In this document: one piece after another, positions 23,742-34,712 of the stretch | Numbering within the stretch: the first letter of the stretch is position 1 | Layout: the number at the start of each line of letters is the position of its first letter | NCBI GenBank assembly: GCA_019915135.1 | Contig: JAHLMK010000005.1 | Coordinates: 372,001 to 436,000, forward strand | DNA from: Strobilurus pachycystidiatus | Taxonomy: Eukaryota > Basidiomycota > Agaricomycetes > Agaricales > Physalacriaceae | Direction: 5' to 3' | DNA: 64,000 nucleotides | Program-made: the position numbers and the translations under genes | The notes under the pieces: generated by a model | Seen by the model: the letters and a program-made list of their open reading frames with translations, nothing else | The model's database searches: none | Told to the model about the DNA's origin: nothing

Positions 23742-25322
23742 TCAGACAAAAGGGTAATTCTTGCCAACCTCCTCCATCACACCCACAGGCCCTATCTTCC
23801 ACGGCGTAGGGGGGTCATTGGCAAACACGCAAATGTTCTCTGGGAGGTAATGTCCATGCTCTGCCTTAAAGTGTTGTCGGAGAACGTTTTCTCCTAATTT
23901 CGTTTCGTCAAGGGACCGTAGTGAATGTAGGATGAGGTTCACCTTCAACCATGGCGTCGAGCTGCTTCCCCATTTCTCGCACGAATTTAGCGGTAGCCTC
24001 AGCGTACACTCTTCGCCTGTCGATCTCTGCGAGAAGCTTCCTAAACGCTGCTTGGTATTCGAGGAAGGAGCCGTGTAGTGCTGCGAGAGTCGATACGTGA
24101 TTATGCAGAGACGACAGTAGACTTGTGCTTGTACTCTGGGACAAGTTGGTTCAACGTGTAATTGGTCGCGAGAGGATGATATACCTCAACGGTGTCTTGA
24201 GTCCCCAGCATCTCGTCCATTATACCGCCCATCTCGTCCAGGTCATCCAAAACAGAGTCGAGCTGCTCCACATCGGCTTGCGAGGTAGCCTTCTTGGATT
24301 TGAAGGACTCGCTGAAGCCAAGCTTAATTCACCAAGTGTCGTCTCAAGGAAGAGGCGTGACTTACTGGAGTGCCGACACTGCTTCGAAGCAAGCTTCCAG
24401 ATCTGCAATGATGGCTGGAAGCTCTTCTGTGTCACGGTTCATCTCTGTGCAGACGACGCGTCAGATCTGGAGGGTAATTTCGACGTCGTCGATCATTGGG
24501 TACCTTGGATGTCCTCCTCCACAAACTCCTCCCCCTGCTCCGTATCCTGCAGCGCGCGGGACATCTGGTCGTAATGCTGCGCGAGACTCTCAAGGTGGCG
24601 CGCCATTTCCGAGACCGTCTGCTCCTGCCGCTCGAGGTCGGCGTACACGACGGGCGTGGTGTCGTCGGGCAGCGCGTTCCCGATGGCGTCGATGGTGCTC
24701 TTGAGGACGGAGGGAAAGTCCGTGGTCTGCTCTAGGACGTCGTCGAGCTCGTTGCGCTCGGTGTCTATGGCGTCGAGGATGTCGTCTATGGCGCGGTCTG
24801 CGATGAAGTCGCGGAGGGTCTTGCTGGGCTTGGGCGCGGGTATGCGCACGGTGGCGGAGGGGCTCTCCATGTCTGAGTCGGAGTGCTGCGGGCCGAAGAG
24901 AGAGTCATCGTCGTCGTCGCTGTCGGTGAGGTAGAACTCGGGCGGGACGCGCTGGGCGGCGAGGGAGTCGAGGGTGCTGTCGAGCGAGTTGCTTTCCTGC
25001 ATGCGGAGCGCGTCGAATTCATGCACCTCCTTGAGAAGGCTCGTGCGCCGGATCTGGATGCTGGTTGCTACGCTGGCAGCTAGCTGGGAGGCGATGAGAC
25101 TTGCAGTGACTGGAGCGGCGGTGCGAGGCGCACCTTGAGCTGCTGCATGACCGCGTTGGAGATCCATTTCACTTTGGCGTCGAGCGCGAAGACGTCGACG
25201 GCGGCCTGCGCCGACGAGTTGGAGATGTCATGCGCCTTGGAGCAGAGCTGTTCGCCTTGTTGCAGGGCTTTCTTCGACTGAAGCACGAGCGACACGAGAT
25301 GCGGCTGGGTGGGCGACGTCAT
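23742..25322 (-). CDS. ATG17: autophagy-related protein Atg17
   Basis: Scaffold of the Atg1 kinase complex that nucleates the pre-autophagosomal structure. Six exons (25134-25322, 24504-25083, 24366-24444, 24185-24311, 23943-24135, 23742-23893) sum to 439 aa. Family features: the N-terminal helix VSLVLQSKKALQQGEQLCSK, an acidic Ser/Asp loop (YLTDSDDDDDSLFGPQHSD), KTLRDFIADRAIDDILDAID, long coiled-coil helices (ARHLESLAQHYDQMSRALQD; QLDSVLDDLDEMGGIMDEML), and the C-terminal HGHYLPENICVFANDPPTPW typical of basidiomycete Atg17. It is tandem with the NASP-like gene and starts 119 bp past that gene's stop. Confidence 0.9.
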
Positions 25323-25440
25323 GGCAGGAAGCAAGTGCCATCGGCATTCAACAGCATCGTCCTCGAGGCACAACTTGCAGCACGAAATAAATCACACATA
25401 ACTCATATCGTTATAACAAAGCCTTACAGTAAATAATAAT

Positions 25441-26946
25441 TCATGACTCGTCCACCTTGGGCTTCTTCTCAGATCCCGAACCCTCCGCATCCTCCTCAGC
25501 CTTCCGTTTCGACGCAGAAGATTGCTCAGGCGCCTTTTTCTTCTTCTTGATCATCAGAGTCAGGTCGTTCACGACCGGTTGCTGGTTCTGCACCGCAACA
25601 GAGCCGCCGTTCAACTCCTTATCCAGCGCTTCTGCCACCAGTGCCGGTGCACTCTGTGTCGTGTTCTCGTTCGGAGACGTTTTCAGCTCTTCAATCTGAT
25701 GAGGTGTCAGCTGAGATGTGACTAGGGGATTTAGTACGTAGTGACCGACCTTTAAGACAAGATCTTCCTTGAGCCCGTCGAGCTCCTTCACTTCAGCCTC
25801 GATCTGGCTGGTCGTCATTCTTGATATTGAGACGTCGCCAAGGTCAGCTTTAGCTTTCCCCTTGCCTTTCGGATCCGCCTGTTCGGGTGGAGGTGCAGTG
25901 GACGAAGAGTTGGGTAGAGCCTCCTTGAGCTCAGCAAGTCTCGTCTCGATGCTCTCCAAGGCCTTCTCCGCGTGTATAATGGAGTCTGAGAGACGGCCAG
26001 GTGTCATATCGAGCACGATGCTGAGCTTGTAGTGGGCTTCTGCGATCTGGCGAGAGGACGTGGGGAGGATCTTCATCTTGAAGCCAAGGCTGGTCTCAAA
26101 GTCGGTGATGGCTTGGTCAAATTTCTCTATTGTATGCGATGAGATATAAACACCAGCATGGGTGGACTCGCGCCACTCACCAGTCTCCAGGGATATGTCG
26201 CCGAGAGCAACATAGGTCTCGGCTAGCTTGAGCTGAACCGCGTCGTCTCCACCGTCCTCCAGCCGTTTCTCGTACATGGTTCGCGCTATATCGAGCACAT
26301 CCCAAGCAGCATTGAAATCATCTTCGGGTTCTCCGTCCTCGTCTTCATCGTCGCCGTCCTCTTCCGCCGCGGCAGCTTCAGCTTCGGCTTCAGCGACGGC
26401 TCTGGAGGCCTCGGCAAAAAGATCGAGGGGCTTATCATCCATGTCCTCGGCATCGCCAGAGAAGGAGAGTATGGGGCCGTTGCGCGATGAACCAGGGGCA
26501 GAGGCTGGGGGTTGACAGTTCAACGAGTGGCAGGGAGGTCAGACATCGTTGGGACGCACCATCTACAGGCTCGTCGGCGTCTTCAGGCTGGTTGCGGCCC
26601 AGCACAGAGCTCTGAACGATCGCGCCCTCGAGAAGGGCCTTTCCGTACGCGAAGTAGTACTCTGCGAGGCTGGGATCGTTCTCGTCACGGAGGGTGGTTC
26701 TACGGAGAAAGACGCGTCAAACACGGGTCACGGGTGATATTAGGACGCACATACACAATTTCCAGTGCATCAGAGTAGTGCTGGGTGGCCTGCTCGTACT
26801 GTTTCAACGCAAAAGCGCGTACTCCTTGCTCCATGAGCTGCTCGACATTGTCAAGCGATGTCGACGCGTCCGCTGTGGTGTTGCTGGGGCAGTACGGCAA
26901 TTAGGCGGGCATTTGCAGGCGCTGGAAGGAGAGCCTACTTTTCCAT
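25441..26946 (-). CDS. NASP/Hif1/Sim3-type histone chaperone (SHNi-TPR)
   Basis: Predicted histone H3-H4 chaperone. Six exons (26939-26946, 26755-26883, 26560-26699, 26181-26504, 25750-26126, 25441-25695) give 410 aa. The first exon is only 8 nt (ATG GAA AA) and is required because the next exon's frame is closed upstream. Seen: TPR-like ALKQYEQATQHYSDALEIV and SLAEYYFAYGKALLEGAI, a highly acidic insert inside a TPR (EEDGDDEDEDGEPEDDF, the hallmark of NASP), then IARTMYEKR, LAETYVALGDISLETEKF, and AEAHYKLSIVLDMTPGRLSD. The tail is Lys-rich (KRKAEEDAEGSGSEKKPKV), probably a nuclear signal. It is divergent from PalC over 139 bp. Confidence 0.85.
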
Positions 26947-27085
26947 GAGTGGCAGGGCGGATGCAGATGGTGGCAAGAGTCAAGTGGGAGGTCAAAGGGA
27001 GCGCTGGTCAAATTGCAAAGCGTGGGAACGGGCCCCTGATATGGGTGATAGTCCTGGCAGAGGATCATCTTTGCCCAGTACTACC
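26947..27085. promoter_or_regulatory. 139-bp divergent promoter of the NASP-like gene and PalC
   Basis: The start codons at 26946 (minus) and 27086 (plus) are 139 bp apart with no gene between, so the two promoters must overlap. No TATA box seen. Confidence 0.55.
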
Positions 27086-28616
27086 ATGTCCACCTTTCTC
27101 TTCGAATTGCCGACGACGGGCGCCGTTTCGTTCGCCGACTTTTGTGTCGACACGTCGGCAGACAAGGTGTACACTGCGCACGTCGCACAGACGACCCAGC
27201 TCAGAGCCAATCTACGCGGCGTCCTCAAGGAAACCAAGCGTACTGACGGGGAAAAGGATTATCTGCGCATCGTCAAGGTACGCTCACCACCGCCAGCCAT
27301 TCAGTCTTGGTGTCTGATCCGATACCCGACTGGTAGATACTCGATGAATACATCCCGCACCTGCGATCGCTCTTGGAATGCGTCGCCCACGATCAGCTTA
27401 GCCTCCAATCGGAACCCAGTAAGCTCCCACCTTCTCCGCTGCTGCACACATCGAACGCGCTAACAGCATTTAGCTGGCGCTCCACGCTCTCCGCCCATGT
27501 CTTTAACAACTCTCCCCGCATATCCCTCCCATCGCTGCATGCCGACTATGTCTCTTCCCTCCTGACATATGCCTTTGCGCTCTCTAACCTTGCCCGTGCC
27601 ATCGTCACCGCTCTGGGTCCCTATGAACACGATCGTGCGATAACAGACTCGGATCGCAAGGCAAAGGACGAGAAACTCAATCACGCCATCACCTTTCTAT
27701 GCAGAGCAAGCGGCATATTCTCCTACATAAGCGACACTGCTCTCCCCGAGTGGAAGAGCGGTCGAACCGGTGGAATAACCGGCGTCAGTCTTCCCATCGA
27801 CTACACGCAAGAGGCAAATAGTGCATTGGCAAAGTATGTACCATTGCCGGTATACCTCGCGTCCCACAAACTGAAGGATCACTTTGCAGATTATCTCTGG
27901 CAGATGCGCAGAGCCTAGCGATACGCAAGCTCCTCTCAAAGTCCGCGTATGACAGTAACGTTGCTCCCGGACCTCCGCTCCCCAAGTCCCATCCTTCTCC
28001 CGCACTCATAGCCAAGCTCCATCTGGAATGTGCATCCTTCTATACATCTGCCCGCACACTAGCAAAGACCCCGGGGTCATCTAGCGATTCAGGCGAGATA
28101 TCCGTCGACTTGCGGCGCTACCTAGGAGACGAAGCGACCTTCCACACTGCTCTTGCCCACAAATGGCTAGGAGTCGACGCTGGCGAGACCATGAAGGGTG
28201 GCGACGCGGTTGGTTTCCTGTCTTGGGCAAAGAAAGATCTCGAGGACCTTAAGGATGGCGGAAAGAGCCTAGGACTCGGCAAGTCGGAGAAGAGTCGCGC
28301 TTTGAGGAAGGGTAAGGTCGCCGAGGAGATGGAGAGTGTTTCCTTATGGTTAAAGAATTACCAAAAGGCGAACGACACTATTCACTTCCAGCCCGTGCCA
28401 CAGCGCTCGGATCTCCAGTCCAGGATCCCAGCGGGGCGATTGGCTGTTGCCGCAAAGGCGTACCTCCCTCCCACACCGGTCTATGGTCCGGGATCTGTGG
28501 AGTATACCCGTAGGAAGGCAGAAGATCTGGAACTTGCCACATCTCCCGCAGAAAGCGAAATGCCGAGCTCAGCATCGTCTGTTGGTCAGTATGCGGGAGC
28601 AGGCTCGTATTTCTAA
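27086..28616 (+). CDS. palC: BRO1-domain protein, PalC-like pH-signalling component
   Basis: PalC-type BRO1 proteins bind ESCRT-III at the plasma membrane and pass the alkaline pH signal to proteolysis of PacC/Rim101. Exons 27086-27277, 27337-27418, 27467-27833 and 27890-28616 give 455 aa. It begins MSTFLFELPTTGAVSFADF, typical of the family. Helical BRO1 blocks follow: AHVAQTTQLRANLRGVLKE, YIPHLRSLLECVAHDQLSL, FSWRSTLSAHVFNNSPRI, and NLARAIVTALGPYEHDRA. The C-terminal part has HKWLGVDAGETMKGGDAVGF and ends in a Ser-rich tail (GQYAGAGSYF). It is much shorter than Rim20/PalA or Bro1 and lacks their V-domain, which points to PalC. Confidence 0.83.
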
Positions 28617-29108
28617 TACAAAAGCTTTTATTGTATCTGTAAGTTCCTTATCGTCTCTTTCGCCGTCGTGGAATATGTACGCATTGTCGCCCCCTTGCCC
28701 TTCAAAGGCTTGCTTTCATGAACTTCCTTCTCAATCGTCTGATTGATTCGAGACGTCGGAATTAACTTGAACAATGCTAGTTCTTCCGCGTTCGTTACTG
28801 TCACTGATTTTGGGTCCCCAATTGACTGTTCAGGACCGCTCGATCATCTGCTTTGTGGTCTCGTCCGAATTCTGGCTGCCACCCGTTGTCAAAGAGTGCA
28901 CGCAGCGTGTGAGTCAGTCCCATATATCTGGATTGCACCCTCCCTTTTGTGTTCGGCTCCCATTTCCATGGCCGGCTCTTCAACCCTACACAGCCATGTT
29001 CTCTTCGCGGTTCCCCGGGCTAGGATATGTACCTTTGTTCCCCGTCTATAAAGAAGCCCCCAGTGCATAACCATTTCGTAACGAAACACGTCGTTCGTTC
29101 ACACCGCC
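28617..29108. other. intergenic with core promoter
   Basis: No gene seen. The right end holds the promoter of the following gene, including the TATA box listed separately. Confidence 0.5.
29047..29052 (+). promoter_or_regulatory. TATA box of the F-box/LRR-like gene
   Basis: TATAAA lies 57 bp before the ATG at 29109 in a GC-neutral context, a plausible core promoter position given short fungal leaders. Confidence 0.5.
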
Positions 29109-30338
29109 ATGTCGATCTCGCCCTCGCCCTTCAACCCTGTCCAATTGTCTCGCGAAATCATTGATTCGATATACGCCGAGTTGGATCACGATGCGGTTAT
29201 AGCCCTAGGACAAGTCGCACGAGCGTTCCGCTTCTATAGTCAGCAGCTGCTGTACTCCATCATCTCCCTAGAGGACGCGAAGGCCTGCAGGGACTTTCAC
29301 AGCCTTGTGGAAGCAGTTCCCGATGTCTCGGAGTTCGTACGCGTCCTCGAAATCAGCGGGCAGAGTGACGAGGAGGATTCCTGGCCGGAACTTCCAGCCA
29401 TTCTCCGCTCTCTGAGCAAGATCACCTATATCAGCCTCGTATCCCTGTTGTGGTCGCCTGCGTGCCACGGCGCCGCCACGAGGCCGACACTGAAGCGCAT
29501 TCGGTGCCAGTCTGTCCAGTTTGATTCTCTGCAGTCGTGGTGGGACCTCCTCCACGCGTCCTCTTCGTGTCTGGAGGTTCTCGACGCAGGTGACCTCACA
29601 TTCGACTCCCAGAGTCTAGCCGCGACGCCACCTGACGCCGAGGAGAATAGTCTTACCATGATTATCCTGGATATCCAGTCAGAAGACGACGTGGACATGA
29701 TGAATGTCCTGTTTGGCGCCCGGTCTCCGCTGCGCTTGGACAACGTTGAGCGCCTGTGGATCAAGGACATTGCTGTCGCGTCTTCCGCAAAGCTTATAAC
29801 TGCACTGCAGATATCTTGGCAGGCTTTACCGCGCGTTGCAGATGTGAACTTCGGTGATCTTCATGGCCTCGGTCAGTTTGTTTTCTGGGGCCGAAGGGAA
29901 AATACTAATACGGCGGTTATTTCAGAGGACGATCTGCCTCCCTTGAACATGGAGAGAATTACCGAATTCTCATTTGTTGTGGTCATGACGGAGACTTCCC
30001 ATGTCTCTCCATCCCTCGCTTGGTGGGCCAAGAACATCACGCGTTCGCGGCCAGAATGGGAGACTGTCAAGATAGTGCTGAAACTACTGACGAGTTCTTC
30101 CACTTCGTTGCAATCCGTATTTCCCGAGAATCATTCCTCGTTAAGCGCCTGGACGAAGCTTGATCTGGGGTTGCGCTGTCTAAGACCTGGGGCTGTCGAC
30201 GCCTCGGTTACCGTGCAGATACAGCAGTCAGAGCATAATTCCCCAGAGGATTTTGCGTTTATGAAACGCTGGGTTCAAAGGAGGCTTTCGATGCTCGACA
30301 ATCGCCAACTATTACATGTAGAAGAATACAATGAATAG
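29109..30338 (+). CDS. F-box/LRR-like protein of the Agaricomycete expanded type
   Basis: The N-terminus has the degenerate F-box pattern LSREIIDSIYAELDHDAVIALGQ followed by a leucine-rich, repeat-like body (SLSKITYISLVSLLW, SLQSWWDLLHASSSCLEVL, LDNVERLWIKDI). The frame is open throughout (409 aa), but 29872-29925 is very probably a 54-nt intron: donor GTCAGT, a branch-site TACTAAT and acceptor TTTCAG, with no stop inside. Removing it gives 391 aa and joins HGLEDDLPPL. Such proteins form large, fast-evolving families in mushrooms; the substrate is unknown. It is convergent with PDCD5. Confidence 0.75.
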   Translation: MSISPSPFNPVQLSREIIDSIYAELDHDAVIALGQVARAFRFYSQQLLYSIISLEDAKACRDFHSLVEAVPDVSEFVRVLEISGQSDEEDSWPELPAILRSLSKITYISLVSLLWSPACHGAATRPTLKRIRCQSVQFDSLQSWWDLLHASSSCLEVLDAGDLTFDSQSLAATPPDAEENSLTMIILDIQSEDDVDMMNVLFGARSPLRLDNVERLWIKDIAVASSAKLITALQISWQALPRVADVNFGDLHGLGQFVFWGRRENTNTAVISEDDLPPLNMERITEFSFVVVMTETSHVSPSLAWWAKNITRSRPEWETVKIVLKLLTSSSTSLQSVFPENHSSLSAWTKLDLGLRCLRPGAVDASVTVQIQQSEHNSPEDFAFMKRWVQRRLSMLDNRQLLHVEEYNE

Positions 30339-30550
30339 TCGCATTGGACGGCGGTGTTCAAAGTTGATTTTCTGAGCAACTTCCTTGACGTAGCTGGCCT
30401 AGGCGGTGCGAATGAGCACGCCTCATGTAAAGCCATTTCTTGTGCATGATTGCCGGTTAATGACCTTTTTACAACACGATGACAGATGTGAGATTCGGAA
30501 GAGCAAGCAATGTGTACAGATAGAGTATTGTTGGATATGAGTCGCATAAA

Positions 30551-31067
30551 TTAGAAATCCAAGTCATCATCAAAATCTTTCCGTCGTTGATACTAGCGCG
30601 AATGTAAGCTGTTAAAAGCAACGAAACACACTCGATCTTGACAGGACGCACCACAATCGTCGATTTCTTTGCGGTCTTCTGGCCTTGCGCCTCCTCGACC
30701 TGTTCCAGGGTACGTATCAGGGAATAGTACTGGAAGAATAATGACAGTATCCGAACCTGGTCAAGGAGACCAATGAGTTGGGTCTCCGTTACCCGCCCTC
30801 GCAGCTGCCCAGATTGCACCATGCGCATCAAGATAGTCTCGATCTGCTTGGATCGTTCAGGACTGACTAGCGCTATACGCGACACTGCGAGGAATGAGCA
30901 CAAGATCATAACATATAGCTCAACGACTGACATCGCTCCCTCGCAGCCGTATCCAGAACAGCAGCCATCATGTCGAGCCTCATTTGCTCCTCCTGCGCGC
31001 GCTTAGCAGCCTCCTCTTCTTGCGACGGTGCGCCCGCCTGCTGAGATGCCTGAGAAAGATTCTCCAT
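30551..31067 (-). CDS. PDCD5/TFAR19-family DNA-binding protein
   Basis: Small conserved protein (Ymr074c in yeast, PDCD5 in animals) implicated in chaperonin and DNA-associated functions. Exons 30932-31067, 30757-30884, 30652-30699 and 30551-30592 give 117 aa. The core is clear: AQEEQMRLDMMAAVLDTAAR, ERLSRIALVSPERSKQIE, MVQSGQLRGRVTETQLIGLL, and the C-terminal YQRRKDFDDDLDF. The family's usual N-terminal helix (ELxxIRxxRL) is missing in this model. It may lie in an unseen upstream exon, or in the in-frame extension that reaches 31172. Exon 1 ends with T and exon 2 starts TG, forming a split Leu codon. Confidence 0.86.
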
Positions 31068-31331
31068 GACGGGCGAAGACAAGATGCGATCTATCACGTA
31101 AACAAACACTACCTCCGGTTTGATATGTATTATGTGCACTTCAGCTTCAATCAACGAGTACAGCAGGGACATGGATTAAGGAAAGATAACTGGTATAAAG
31201 TACAGATGGTCAAAGTGTCCCAAGCTAAAACACATTCCTGTTCCATAACAAAGAAAGGACGGGACACAACAAGTGCATGCGAAAGTATCATAAGCCCAAG
31301 GAAAAATTGGGAGGAGGTATATATCAGTACG

Positions 31332-34300
31332 TTAGATCAAAGAAGTAGCAGCGCTCTGCTGTGGTTGCTGTTGGCCAGGGTTAGTGAAGTTGGAGCCGAA
31401 CGCGTTGTTGGACTGCATCCCAAACATGCTGCTAGGCTGATGTCCCCCGACACCAAACAACGACGCGCCCCCAGTCGTCTGTCCATTCACCGACGACGCG
31501 CGGAAGGGATTGGCGACAGCCCCCGTCATCTGGGGGCGTAGCCCCGTACCGGTAGTCGCACCGAAGCCAGAGAAATTGCCGCCCATGGCTGTCGCCTGAG
31601 AGTTCAATGCACCAAACCCTGTCGGCTGAGCACGAAGCCCCGAGCCAGTGGTGTTGGAGCTGGACTGGAACGTTGACTGAGCATTTCCATTTGACGACGC
31701 GGTAGCTCCAGGACTCGCGCCACCAATGGGATCGAATGTATGACCGCCTATCGCAGGGGTGGCTGGTGCTGATCCCGGAATTGGTGGTAGGGATTCCATG
31801 AGTGAAGCACCAAACGAGGACGAGGGCTTGAAGGCTTTCAAACCACTAAAGCCAGTCGTCTGAGGCTTCAGTCCCGGTGTGTACGACATTGACGGAGCCG
31901 ACGAAGTAGCTGTAGCGCCCGTTGGTTGCGAAGACAGCGAAGACCACATTGAGTCCGAAAACGCAGATGATGTTGAGGTATTTTGCGAGTCGAGTGAAGG
32001 GGCCGCTGCAGACTGGTTCATCGAGCCAGTCGGTTTGTTGAAACTGAACGATGACGCGATGCTCGAAATATCCGTTGCACCGGGATTCAGCGCGCTGTTA
32101 GAGAACGCGAAGCCATTTGTGGCCGTGGCGTTGTTTTGTGGGGACTGCGGGTGTTGCTGCTGCTGCTGCTGTCCAACTGGTGTGCTGTTAGTACTAACAG
32201 TGTTCATGCCCATTGCCAACTCCATGAGGGTAGGTTGCTTAGGCACAGGAGGCGGAGGAGTAGCGACACGCCCAAAGGGATTCCGCGTTCCCGTTTGGTG
32301 TGTTTTCACAGGTTGGGCAGTTGGAGGTGAGATGGAGGAAGACTGGTTCTTTGATGGGAAAGCATTCAAGGGAGTGGACGCTGGTCGTGCTGGTACATCG
32401 CGACCATTTACAGATTGCGACATGAATGAGGGTGTGGGGTTTGTGAACGGTTGCCCGTTCATGTTTGGTTGGTTCATGGTCGGCTGGGTTGGAGCTGGCG
32501 GCTGATTCAGATTGGGCTGAGATCCGAACGCTCCAAACGCGGCTTGCCCCATACCAGTGGTCATGTTGTTCGTAAACGGGGCCGCTGTGTATTGTGGCTG
32601 CAATGCAGGCCCACCAACACCGAACATCGCCATTCCAGTAGTTTGTGGAACCAGCATACTTTGTCTGAAGGGATTGGCGCCCGTCATTTGTGGTTGCAAG
32701 AGCCCTTGACCCATCGGAATTTGTGGCGCATTTTGTGCAGGGATGTAGGCGGTGAAGGGTCGATGGCCACCAGGTTGGCCAGTTGGCTGCGGCCTTAGGT
32801 GAGAGGGTGCTTGCAGACCGAATGGATTGGGCGGAGCTGCTCCGACCGGGAATCCAGTAGATTGAAGCTGCATCTGGGGCTGCTGTGCAAATGGCTGACC
32901 GGTTGCCGTTTGCATCTGCATGAACGGATTAGCAGCACCCTGTTGCTGGAAGTACGCAGAGCTAGGACTATGGGAAGCAAAGTCAAAAGCAAAGCCAAAG
33001 CGGCAACGGAAGAAAACGAACCTATTGGTCTGAGGGTTGAACATTGTGGGTTGTTCTTCCTCGATGGTGGCAAAGAAGTCCACGACGGCATTGCCGCTTG
33101 TACCGGTGGCTACTGTCGTCGAGGTAGATGCATCCGGGGCGGTCTTTTTCAATTCAGGCGCTAGCACGGAGGTCAACGACGTGAGCATAGGTCATGGTGA
33201 AACTTACGCTTCTCGCTCGTTTTCTTGACAGTGGTGCGTCCTTGCCTGGATGAGCGTTCGGCCGCTTCTTTGTTGGTCTTGTATTCGATCCTGTTTTGCT
33301 CAAAGTTGATGTCATCGAGGTACTCTTGCAGAGCACCAGCTAACGATACGGGCGCCTGATTGAAATATGAACACGACATCCAATGACCGCGATAGGAATA
33401 CGGACATGCTTGAGATTCGGAATCGGGACATTCAAAAGGTTTTGGAGCTTCTTCGCGACGCCGAGAAATTCGACAACTTTCTCCGTTTGTGTGCAGAAGT
33501 GTCGGTAGATGGCGAGTGCTTGCTCGGCGTCGACGTGGGACATCTCGAAATAATGCTCTGTGGGTGGCGTTTATATATAGAAGATAGAGAGGTAGAAGGA
33601 ATGAACCTAGAACGTTGATAACGCCTTCGTTGCCAGCCTGGAACAGAATGAGGAGATCCTTGACAAGCATCCGCAGGGCAGTAATCGTGAGCTCGTCCTC
33701 GAGATCATCGAGGTAGAACTGAGTTGGCAAATCAATAGCATGAGCAACGGAATGGAATGGAGACGCACTCTGCATTCGACCAGGGCGTCAATCATCCGGT
33801 GGACGGCCTTGGTCTCTCGAAGCAGTCCCTTCTCGACAGTCATCACCCGCAATTTCCGGCCCATGATCGTCTTGCTTCGTGTTGGAGCGGCGGACATGCT
33901 GTGCTTGCCGACGCCCTTCTTGACGCGGTAGCCTTCCTCCTCGATGGACTGGGAATTGCGCATGTCGCGATTGGACTCTGCCTGAACCCGGACCGCATCG
34001 TGTTTGAGGTCCTTATACGCCCTAATGCGAGATTCGAGGTAGACCGCATAGTTCTGCAGGTTTTCCGGCGCCGCGTAGCCTGCGACGGCCAGTCAGCACA
34101 AGGCCCGAGGTGTACGACACGGAATCCTGACCTTCCCAGTTGCCAGCGCCAACGTTGTTGAGCCGCAGAACATCGGACGAGGATAGATACGAGAGAACGT
34201 TGTCGGTGGCGCCATTCCGGATCATTGTATGCAGCACAATCAGCGCTTTGAAGACGACCTGGGGAGCGGTCAGGATGCGCGGGTTGACTCGGTCGGCGGC

Positions 34301-34521
34301 GTACAATGGCATTGGGCTCGCGAAAGCGCGGCGACAGGGCCTTGCAGACATCGTGCACGGCGCCATCCTCAGACCAGGTCGCAGCAATAATGGGGTCCAA
34401 GTACTAGCTCGGCTGATGAGATAGTGCACGGCAATTATGTACATGCACGACGCACCTTGGCCTTGGGCGGCGCAGCCTTTGGCTTGCAGGCCAGCTTGAC
34501 CACCTTGTCAAAGCTCGACAT
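31332..34521 (-). CDS. ANTH-domain clathrin adaptor, AP180/Yap1801-like
   Basis: Binds PIP2 and clathrin in endocytosis. Nine exons (34456-34521, 34305-34403, 34132-34258, 33769-34079, 33607-33718, 33406-33557, 33208-33355, 33022-33160, 31332-32967) sum exactly to 929 aa. The ANTH domain begins MSSFDKVVKLACKPKAAPPK, continues with VVFKALIVLHTMIRNGATDN, and ends around AERSSRQGRTTVKK. The C-terminal 540 residues are Gln/Asn/Ser/Gly-rich and low complexity, with a polyQ run (32155-32172). They hold five NPF motifs, which bind EH domains of Pan1/Ede1-type proteins, and nine [LIVM]xxQxTG motifs, the site recognised by Ark1/Prk1 kinases. The next gene downstream on the same strand is PDCD5. Confidence 0.9.
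32155..32172 (-). repeat. polyglutamine-coding CAG/CTG tract
   Basis: A run of six CTG triplets on the plus strand, encoding six Gln residues in the disordered tail of the AP180-like protein. Likely length-polymorphic. Confidence 0.6.
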
Positions 34522-34712
34522 GGCGCCCTCGTGAAATGAGTGAGAGTGTGCGGGACAGGCGCAACGGACGCAACGGACGGCCAGTAAACACGGCCAGAAC
34601 GAAGGGACGAAGCTCGGTAAAGGCCCAATACGGTTTCAAACTCAGCGTCCCGGGCCGCGAAGGTTCACGGCAAGTCCAACGTCCAAAATGCATTCAACTC
34701 AAGAGCTCTCTA

